DNA from: Rhizobium sp. Q54
GTDB taxonomy: Bacteria; Pseudomonadota; Alphaproteobacteria; Rhizobiales; Xanthobacteraceae
Direction: 5' to 3'
DNA length: 64,000 nucleotides
Assembly (NCBI GenBank): GCA_945861265.1
Contig: CAMAUC010000004.1
Span: 46,486-110,485 of the forward strand
A program made the translations under genes and the position numbers. Below the pieces are notes generated by a model that saw only the letters and a program-made list of their open reading frames with translations, was not told where the DNA came from and ran no database searches. Positions 57,667-64,000 of this stretch are shown here, piece after piece (positions within the stretch are counted from its first letter, which is position 1; each line of letters opens with the position of its first letter).

Positions 57667-59739
57667 TCAACCGGCGCGGTCCAGCCGCTCCAGCTCATCG
57701 GCAATCGATGAGAACCGCGCTGCGTGGGCGCGATCCGAACGGAAACGGGCCAGTTCCTCGGCCAGACCGATGAAGCTGGCGTGGGTCTCGTCGAACATGC
57801 GCTGGATCTCGATACCGATATCGCTGCTGGTCTTCTGCGCGGCTTCCAGCGCCTGCGTGACCAGTTCAACCCGCTTGCCGAGCGATTGAACGGCGGTGCG
57901 CATCAGCGCCGGCGCGTTCTTGTTGCTGCCCGAAGTATCGCTCTTGCTCTCGATCGCGTTGCGTGTGTCGTTGGCTAGCTTTCGAATTTCCTGGGCGACC
58001 ACGGCGAAGCCCCTGCCCGCCTCGCCGGCGCGCGCCGCTTCGATCGTTGCGTTCAACGACAGCATGTTGGTCTGCTGCGCGATGCTGCCGATGATCTTGA
58101 GAATCGACTCGATCGCCCGGCCTACTTCGTCGAGTTGCTCGAAGTCGCTCAACAGTCCGCTTTGCACGGCGATGTGATCGACATTCGAACCCAGGCCATG
58201 CTGCAACCGGCTTTGCGTCGACCGCAAGGACTGGGCAAGCTGCGCGACCTTGTCGATCAGCCCGTCCATGCGGTCGGCCAGACCGTCGGAGGCTTTCAAT
58301 TCGGAACGAAAGACTTCGATCAACCGCTGCCGCGCGCGGGTCTGGAAATCCGCCAGCGCCAGGCGCCGGTGCAGGAAGTAGCTCTTGAATCGTCCGTACT
58401 GGACGGCGAAATCGTCGACGTAGCGATCGTGAAAGACCGTTCCCTCCGGCACGTCGAAGAACAGGATGGCGCAGAGCGTCTGGTTGATATTGATGCCGAG
58501 CAATTCGCCGAAGGTTGAAAAGCCCGCCGTCGGAATCCCGGCGAAAGTATCGAGTTGCCCGAGCGACGGCCCATTAAAGAGCCGCCGGCAAATGCAATCG
58601 TTGAGAATGGCGCCAAGCGGCTTCGGCTTGCCTTGCAGGAATTTTTCAAAATCGGCATTGGTCTTTTGAATGAAGTTTTCCGCCTCAAGCAGAAACAGCC
58701 GGTCGCCCGGCGCGATGTCGCAATAGAAACTGATGACCCCTTCAACTAGATCCATTCCGGCGACGGCGCGAACGAATATCTCGCCTTCGATCTCGATGCC
58801 GAAAGCATGATTCTGAAGACGATCCGCCAGTTGCTCGCGCGTACATCTGAAATGCCGGGTGAGAACGTCGACGAAATTGGCCGGTTCGAACTGATCGGTT
58901 TCGGCCACCTGGGTGACGGTGCGGCGAATCGGATCGGACCGGCAGACCAGAAAACTTGTGGCGGTCGACCGGAAATTATGGGTCTTGAACACACCGAAAC
59001 GCTTGCCCTTGGCGACGCGCACAAAGGCGATGACCGCGGCGTTCTCGACCACCGCGTTGCCGTCGAACATCCAGGTGTTCTTGAAATCGAACTTGCCGCC
59101 GGCCGACCCGCCGACGAACAGGCAAGGGAATTTGCCGTCGCGATACACCGCTTCCATGAGGAAGCTCTCGCTTGCCGAAAGACCGTCAATAAATGTCAGC
59201 GCGAAAGTGTCGGCGACATTGAGAGGGAAAGACGGCTGAACGCGCGCCAGCTCGGTCCGGATCGCGTCGATGCGCTGATCGAGCGAAAGCGTGAGGCCGG
59301 ACGAGCGAATGTCCCGACTATGCAGCGGCACCGTATGCACGGAAATGTCGGCGATGACGTCGCGCGAGAACAACTGCAACACGAGCGTCGACCATGACGA
59401 CGGAGCGGCACAATAGAGCGGCTGGCCGGCTTCGTCGGGAACGGCGGCCAACTCGCCCGCGGTCGAGACCGCGATGAACTGGATTCCCGGCGCCAGTCGT
59501 GCCTTGATCTGGCGCACGACGGCGGCGAAATCGAGATGCGGCGAGACGAAGCCGACGACAAAAGACGGCGCGGCGCCGTCGATCGTCAGATCGGCCTCCG
59601 CAAATTCGCGCTCCGAATAATTTGCGAACCGGAGCGTCCGCACGAATTGTTTCGGCAGTTCGACGATCGGCGCCAATGGCGGGGCGACCACCACCGGCGC
59701 TGGATGCTTCGTTTTCCGCATCTGTCGCATGCCGAACAT
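57667..59739 (-). CDS. Soluble FIST-domain chemoreceptor
   Basis: The product is 690 residues with no membrane helix. FIST_N (about 35-245), with [18 protein letters not shown] and AVSTAGELA, and FIST_C (about 255-405) are followed by a linker and a short MCP signalling domain (about 530-690) with [24 protein letters not shown] domains are thought to bind small ligands such as amino acids, so it should sense a cytosolic cue. The tip differs from the island receptors (NMLSLNAT instead of NLLALNAA) and there is no HAMP domain, so it may join a different or cytosolic array. Confidence 0.9.
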   Translation of the reverse strand: MFGMRQMRKTKHPAPVVVAPPLAPIVELPKQFVRTLRFANYSEREFAEADLTIDGAAPSFVVGFVSPHLDFAAVVRQIKARLAPGIQFIAVSTAGELAAVPDEAGQPLYCAAPSSWSTLVLQLFSRDVIADISVHTVPLHSRDIRSSGLTLSLDQRIDAIRTELARVQPSFPLNVADTFALTFIDGLSASESFLMEAVYRDGKFPCLFVGGSAGGKFDFKNTWMFDGNAVVENAAVIAFVRVAKGKRFGVFKTHNFRSTATSFLVCRSDPIRRTVTQVAETDQFEPANFVDVLTRHFRCTREQLADRLQNHAFGIEIEGEIFVRAVAGMDLVEGVISFYCDIAPGDRLFLLEAENFIQKTNADFEKFLQGKPKPLGAILNDCICRRLFNGPSLGQLDTFAGIPTAGFSTFGELLGININQTLCAILFFDVPEGTVFHDRYVDDFAVQYGRFKSYFLHRRLALADFQTRARQRLIEVFRSELKASDGLADRMDGLIDKVAQLAQSLRSTQSRLQHGLGSNVDHIAVQSGLLSDFEQLDEVGRAIESILKIIGSIAQQTNMLSLNATIEAARAGEAGRGFAVVAQEIRKLANDTRNAIESKSDTSGSNKNAPALMRTAVQSLGKRVELVTQALEAAQKTSSDIGIEIQRMFDETHASFIGLAEELARFRSDRAHAARFSSIADELERLDRAG

Positions 59740-59882
59740 GTCAAAGAATCCTACTGTGCGTCTGTTCAGCTAAACGCAACACGGTTAAGGATTGCTTGCC
59801 CAGCGTGTCACAAGACCGCCACTCGCAGCTGAATACCTTTTAAAACACCAATTAATCAGCTATTGAGTCAAGAATTGAGCAA

Positions 59883-61244
59883 ATGCCCATAATAGCGTCA
59901 GGTGCAATGCCAGCGACCAGCCCCCTCCTCACCGATTTGTATGAACTCAATATGGTCCAGGCCTACCTGGACAACAATGAGGCCGGCGAGGCCGTGTTCG
60001 AATTCTTCGTGCGGCGGCTGCCGGCGCGGCGCGGTTTTTTGTTGGCGGCGGGCCTTGAGGATGCGCTGCAATTTCTCGAGACCATGCGCTATTCGGCCGC
60101 CGACATTGACTGGCTGAAAAGCACCGGACGCTTCCGCGACAACCTGCTCGATTATTTGCGCGACTTTCGTTTCACCGGCGACGTGCATGCGATCCCGGAA
60201 GGCAGCGTGTGCTTTCCCAACGAACCGTTGTTGCGGATCACCGCGCCGCTGCCGCAGGCGCAGCTCGTTGAATCGCGGCTGATCAACATCCTGCATTTCC
60301 AGACTTTGATCGCGTCGAAAGCCGCGCGCATGGTGCTGGCGGCGCCGAACAAGATTTTATCCGATTTCGGCCTGCGTACCGCGCATGGCGCGGAGGCCGG
60401 CAATTTCTCGGCGCGCGCCAGCTACATCGCCGGCTTCAACAGCGTCGCCAATGTTCTGGCGGGGCAGCGCTATGGCATTCCGATTGTCGGCACCATGGCG
60501 CATTCCTTCGTGCAGGTGCATGGCGACGAGATGAAAGCCTTCGAGACTTTCGCGCGCGCCCGGCCCGAAGGAGTCATCCTGCTGATCGACACTTACGACA
60601 CCGAAGCCGGCGCTCGGAAGGTCGTCGAGCTGGCACCGCGCCTGAAGAAGGACGGCATTGCCATTCGCGGCGTCCGCATCGACTCCGGCGATCTGATCGC
60701 CATGTCGAAAAAGGTGCGCGCCATTCTCGATGCCGGCGGCATGAAGGATACTGTCATCCTGGTCAGCGGTGGCATCAATGAAGACGTATTGCAAGGCATG
60801 ATGAAGGACGGGGCGCCGATCGACGGCTTCGGCATCGGCGTCAATCTCGCCGCCTCGATCGACGCGCCGTCGCTCGACTGCGCCTACAAGCTGCAGGAAT
60901 ACCGCGGCGTACCGAAGCGTAAACTGTCGGAAGGCAAGCAGACCTGGCCCGGCCGCAAGCAGGTTACCCGCGCTTACGGCAGCGACGGCCGCATGTGCGG
61001 CGACATGCTGACGCTGGAAGGTGACAAGCAAAGCGGCGAGGCTTTGATCGTCGAGGTCATGCGCGGCGGAAAACGCGTTAGCGCGACGCCGACACTGGCA
61101 CAAATCCGCGAACGCGCGGCAGCCGATCTGGCGCGGTTGCCGGAACCGTTGCGGCAATTGCAGCCGGGCGCCAATTATCCGGTTGCGGTGGCGGATGCGC
61201 TCAAGGCGCTGGCGGTCGAAGCGGATCGATTGACGACCCGCTAG
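59883..61244 (+). CDS. pncB: Nicotinate phosphoribosyltransferase
   Basis: First enzyme of NAD salvage from nicotinate (Preiss-Handler pathway). The product is up to 453 residues with the diagnostic LLTDLYELNMVQAY near the N-terminus, GTMAHSFVQVHGDE, LLIDTYDTEAGARK and GVRIDSGDLIAMSKK. ATG 59883 gives the longest form; ATG 59907 has a weak AGGTG element nearby and starts 10 residues before the signature, so it is equally likely. The end overlaps the converging aminopeptidase gene by 4 nt. It is divergent from the FIST receptor gene. Confidence 0.94.
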   Translation: MPIIASGAMPATSPLLTDLYELNMVQAYLDNNEAGEAVFEFFVRRLPARRGFLLAAGLEDALQFLETMRYSAADIDWLKSTGRFRDNLLDYLRDFRFTGDVHAIPEGSVCFPNEPLLRITAPLPQAQLVESRLINILHFQTLIASKAARMVLAAPNKILSDFGLRTAHGAEAGNFSARASYIAGFNSVANVLAGQRYGIPIVGTMAHSFVQVHGDEMKAFETFARARPEGVILLIDTYDTEAGARKVVELAPRLKKDGIAIRGVRIDSGDLIAMSKKVRAILDAGGMKDTVILVSGGINEDVLQGMMKDGAPIDGFGIGVNLAASIDAPSLDCAYKLQEYRGVPKRKLSEGKQTWPGRKQVTRAYGSDGRMCGDMLTLEGDKQSGEALIVEVMRGGKRVSATPTLAQIRERAAADLARLPEPLRQLQPGANYPVAVADALKALAVEADRLTTR

Positions 61245-62434
61245 ACCGCCGTCCCCATTCTGTTCCAGCCGCGCAGGCCCTCGCCGTAAACCTCGTGGCC
61301 GGTCTCGGTAACGACCACCGTATCCTCCAGCTTGATGAAACCGCGCGCCTGATGCAGCAGCGTGGTCTCGACCGACACCACCATGCCGGCCTCGAGCGGC
61401 ATGTCGGCATATTCCGCCGGATAAGGCACCGGGCCGTGATCGGTCAGGCGCGGCGCTTCGTGGCTGACCATGCCCATGCCGTGCGCGAGAAAATCGAGAT
61501 GATTGTGATGCTTCGATTTGGCGCGCAGCGGCTCGCCGGCGGCGTAGATCTCACGGCCCATCGCACCGGCCTTGATCGGCTTCATCGCCGCCCGCTGGAT
61601 GGTTTCGATCTCGCCGAGATAATCGGTGAGTTCGGCATCTGGCTCGCCGACAATCGCCATGCGGCAGATGTCGCCGATATAGCCTTTGTAATTGCCGCCT
61701 GAATCGATTGACAGGATATCGCCCGGCGCAAGCTTCTGATCGGACGGCGCGCGGTTGAGGCTGGTGCCGGCCGTGATCAGGCAATATTCAAACGTCATCC
61801 CGCGCTTGACCTCTTCCAGCCGCAGCGCATCGACAATGTCGTTCTTGGTCGCGCCCGCGCCGTGGCTTTCGATCACCGCCTGCATCGAGGCCAGCACGGA
61901 TTCCGACGCTATCTTTAGTTTCGCTAGTTCATCGGCGGATTTCACCGCGCGCTGGCGCTCCAGCACGTAAAGAGCATCCACCCATTTGGCGTCGGGAAAA
62001 GCGGCGCGCAAGACATTGGCGGCATCATACGGAAGAAAGCCGAATTCGGCGGCGATGCGCTTGGGCGACAAGCCCGCCTTGCGCATGTAATCGACCGCCT
62101 TCTGCATGGCATCGACCGAACCGGCCGACGCGGTCTGCACTTCGCCCATCCACAGCGGTCTGTTCTGAGTCTGAAATTTCTCCAGCCGATGACCGATATA
62201 GGCGGCCTTTTCCGGCGCGCCTTTCGGATAGACCAGGACCGGCATGTAGCGGCTGACGCCTGTCGCATCCATGACGTCGAAGAAATCAGCGCGGTGGCCA
62301 CCGGTCAGATACTGCGCATTGTGCTTCGAGGTCGCCACGATAACGTCGATGCCGGCTTCGTCCATCAGCCGGTCGAGGCGCTGGTGGTCGACGGGAATGG
62401 CGAGGCTGCCCGAAGGCTTTGCGCTGACATTCAT
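61241..62434 (-). CDS. Xaa-Pro aminopeptidase-family (M24) protein
   Basis: From ATG 62434 the product is 397 residues: an N-terminal creatinase-like domain (about 15-165) and the pita-bread catalytic domain (about 170-390). Metal ligands are visible in ILSIDSGGNYKGYIGDICR (two Asp), HGMGMVSHEAPRL (His), AGMVVSVETTL (Glu) and IKLEDTVVVTE (Glu), so it should be active. It could act as aminopeptidase P, prolidase or a creatinase-like amidinohydrolase. The open frame reaches 62791, but that part lies over the next gene's end. Confidence 0.9.
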   Translation of the reverse strand: MNVSAKPSGSLAIPVDHQRLDRLMDEAGIDVIVATSKHNAQYLTGGHRADFFDVMDATGVSRYMPVLVYPKGAPEKAAYIGHRLEKFQTQNRPLWMGEVQTASAGSVDAMQKAVDYMRKAGLSPKRIAAEFGFLPYDAANVLRAAFPDAKWVDALYVLERQRAVKSADELAKLKIASESVLASMQAVIESHGAGATKNDIVDALRLEEVKRGMTFEYCLITAGTSLNRAPSDQKLAPGDILSIDSGGNYKGYIGDICRMAIVGEPDAELTDYLGEIETIQRAAMKPIKAGAMGREIYAAGEPLRAKSKHHNHLDFLAHGMGMVSHEAPRLTDHGPVPYPAEYADMPLEAGMVVSVETTLLHQARGFIKLEDTVVVTETGHEVYGEGLRGWNRMGTAV

Positions 62435-62517
62435 GGTTCGCTCCCGGCTGCGCGGCGTCGTGATCGCGCCGTTGGCCGGGAGCCTATCAAATGCCGGCCG
62501 CCTTGTCAGGCCCGCGC

Positions 62518-63696
62518 CTACCAGAGTTCTTTGCTGGCGATCCGCGCGCCTTCCGCCAGCGCTTCCAGTTTCGCCCACATTACCGTCGGATGGACGCGGC
62601 GATAGAACGGCCCCTGCGCGAAGCCGCAATCGGTGCCGGCGATAACGTTCTCGCGGCCGACGATTTTCGCCAGGCGAACGATGCGTTCGGCGACCAGTTC
62701 GGGATGCTCGACGACATTGGTGGCGTGGCTGATGACGCCAGGGATGAGCACCTGACCGGCGCCGAGCTTGGCGTTTTGCCAGACCTTCCACTCATGCTCG
62801 TGTCGCGGATTGGCGCCCTCGATCACATAGGCGCCGACTTTGATTTTCAGGATCAGATCGACGACGTCCTTGAGCGGCACGTCCGAGACATGCGGGCCCG
62901 GCCAGCTTCCCCAGCAGACGTGATAGCGGATGCGGTCGGCCGGCAGGCCCTCGATGGCGTGGTTGATGATGTCGACCTGTTGCGCCAGCCAGCGCTTGTA
63001 GTCATCGAATGTCGCCGGCGGTACCATGCGGTCGTAAGTCACCGCGAGGCGCGCATCGTCGAGCTGCACCAGCAGGCCGTTGTCGATGATCATCTTGTAT
63101 TCGACGCGCATGGCGTCGGCGATCGCCTGCTGCAATTCCGCGTCGTTCTTGTAGTATTCGTTCTTGCGGTCCGGGATGACGCTGGCCGGCGCCGCGACCG
63201 GCAGGAAGCCCTCTTCCGCCTTCACATTCTTGAGCGCGGCTTTGAAATTGTCGATGTCGCGCTGCAACTCGGCCTGGCCGGTATATTGAATAGGCCCGGT
63301 GCAGATCGCCTCGGTAACAGTCGCGACCGCTTCCTTCGAATCAAGTTCGGCATAGAAATCGGCGAAGCGCGTGCGGTCGGCGCCACGCTTGAACGGGTTG
63401 GCCGAGGGATTGGTCTTGTCTTCCTTGATCGGACGACGCTCGAAGCCGGACAGCCGGGTCAGCGCGTATTGCGCCCACGAGATCGACTTGCCGAATTCGC
63501 CGTCGCTCACCACATCGATGCCCGCGTCGGCCTGCTGGCGGACGACTTCAGCAACCGTGTCGGCCAGGCACTTGTTGTAAGCCTTCTCGTCATAGGGCTT
63601 GCCGCCTTGCACGAGCCGCAGGAAATCCTGCAACTGCGGCGGGCGGATCAGACTGCCAACATGGGTGGTGAGAATCCGATCGGTTGAGTGCTTCAT
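62518..63696 (-). CDS. MetE C-terminal-like (cobalamin-independent) methyltransferase, copy 2
   Basis: The product is 392 residues and is again only the C-terminal MetE barrel. Zinc ligands appear in RYHVCWGSWPGPHVSD (His, Cys) and AGTDCGFAQGPF (Cys). The opening ILTTHVGSLIRPPQLQDFL is the family start. Its zinc loop differs clearly from copy 1 (HVCWGSW against MHMCRGNH), so the two are old paralogues with probably different substrates. It lies 84 bp upstream of the M24 peptidase gene on the same strand, behind a possible ABC transporter operon. Confidence 0.88.
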   Translation of the reverse strand: MKHSTDRILTTHVGSLIRPPQLQDFLRLVQGGKPYDEKAYNKCLADTVAEVVRQQADAGIDVVSDGEFGKSISWAQYALTRLSGFERRPIKEDKTNPSANPFKRGADRTRFADFYAELDSKEAVATVTEAICTGPIQYTGQAELQRDIDNFKAALKNVKAEEGFLPVAAPASVIPDRKNEYYKNDAELQQAIADAMRVEYKMIIDNGLLVQLDDARLAVTYDRMVPPATFDDYKRWLAQQVDIINHAIEGLPADRIRYHVCWGSWPGPHVSDVPLKDVVDLILKIKVGAYVIEGANPRHEHEWKVWQNAKLGAGQVLIPGVISHATNVVEHPELVAERIVRLAKIVGRENVIAGTDCGFAQGPFYRRVHPTVMWAKLEALAEGARIASKELW

Positions 63697-63800
63697 GTCG
63701 GCCTGCCCTTCGCTGCGGTTGGGATAAGCCTATGCGACCGAAGCGCACGAATTGCAATGGTGGGCCGCCGCCCAAACGCGACGTCACCGCCGTCCGCGCG

Positions 63801-64000
63801 TCAGGCTTTGACGACGCCGATCAGTTGTTCGAGCTTTTGCGGATCGTTCTTCAACGTGGCGCTCGGCCCATCGAAAACGATATGGCCGCGATCCATCACA
63901 ACCGCGCGCGGCGCGATATCGAGCGCCAGCCGCGAGTTTTGCTCGACCAGGATCAGCGCCATCTCGCCGGCATGGGTCAGCTTCTTCACCGCGCGCGCCA
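63801..64000 (-). CDS. Branched-chain amino acid ABC transporter ATPase LivF-like, C-terminal part
   Basis: The gene is cut by the window edge, so only the last 66 or so residues are seen. They contain the H-loop/D-loop region (MALILVEQNSRLALDIAPR) and the tail VMDRGHIVFDGPSATL, matching the LivF family of branched-chain amino acid importers. The rest of the transporter is expected beyond 64000. It reads in the same direction as the MetE-like gene, which starts 105 bp further on. Confidence 0.85.
   Translation of the reverse strand, partial: ARAVKKLTHAGEMALILVEQNSRLALDIAPRAVVMDRGHIVFDGPSATLKNDPQKLEQLIGVVKA

Overview
The window looks like chromosomal DNA from an alphaproteobacterium of the order Hyphomicrobiales (Rhizobiales), of the Bradyrhizobium/Rhodopseudomonas/Xanthobacteraceae type. 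The reasons are high G+C, a long housekeeping gene order typical of this group (argS, SPOR protein, nagZ, scpAB, tatABC, serS, surE, pcm, nlpD-like, DUF815 ATPase, yajC, secDF, complex I assembly-factor homologues, trmFO), PopZ and ExoR homologues, and palindromic intergenic repeats of a style common in these genomes. I infer the group; no ribosomal RNA or other definitive marker is present. I saw no prophage, insertion sequence, CRISPR array or plasmid feature.

Layout. Positions 1-2544 hold a DUF1127 protein, a secreted protein with a possible Cys-His-Asp triad, and trmFO. From 2548 to 22 kb, mostly on the minus strand, runs the conserved block for translation (argS, serS), envelope growth and cell division (SPOR protein, nagZ, NlpD/DipM-like factor), chromosome condensation (scpA, scpB), protein export (tatABC, yajC-secD-secF), repair and stationary-phase functions (surE, pcm), and NDUFAF3/NDUFAF6 homologues. 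A single-domain response regulator sits against the direction of this block. From 22 to 35 kb there is a DedA protein, an HWE histidine kinase, a Cache-GGDEF diguanylate cyclase, a MetE-like methyltransferase, a dGTPase, erpA, an RND efflux pump with its adaptor, and exonuclease III.

From 35 to 45 kb lies an all-minus-strand chemosensory island: three membrane chemoreceptors, three very similar CheW adaptors, one free periplasmic Cache protein and one Tat-exported alpha-carbonic anhydrase. There is no cheA, cheB, cheR or cheY in the island, so it must plug into a kinase array encoded elsewhere. From 45 to 64 kb come an ExoR-like Sel1 protein overlapping ilvD, a 3-methyladenine glycosylase, valS, an MFS transporter, PopZ, a TolC-family channel, a divergent PIMT-like methyltransferase, tRNA-Cys, tRNA-Asn, a PRMT7-like methyltransferase, a soluble FIST-domain chemoreceptor, nicotinate phosphoribosyltransferase, an aminopeptidase P-family enzyme, a second MetE-like enzyme, and the end of a LivF-like ABC ATPase cut by the window edge.

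Most notable: an AT-rich, in-frame insertion of about 50 codons inside the catalytic domain of serS; a structured multi-hairpin intergenic element after serS; two related ~100-bp palindromes placed directly behind scpB and tatC; an orphan intrinsic terminator inside the chemosensory island that could end an unannotated small RNA; and the carbonic anhydrase placed between cheW and a chemoreceptor gene.
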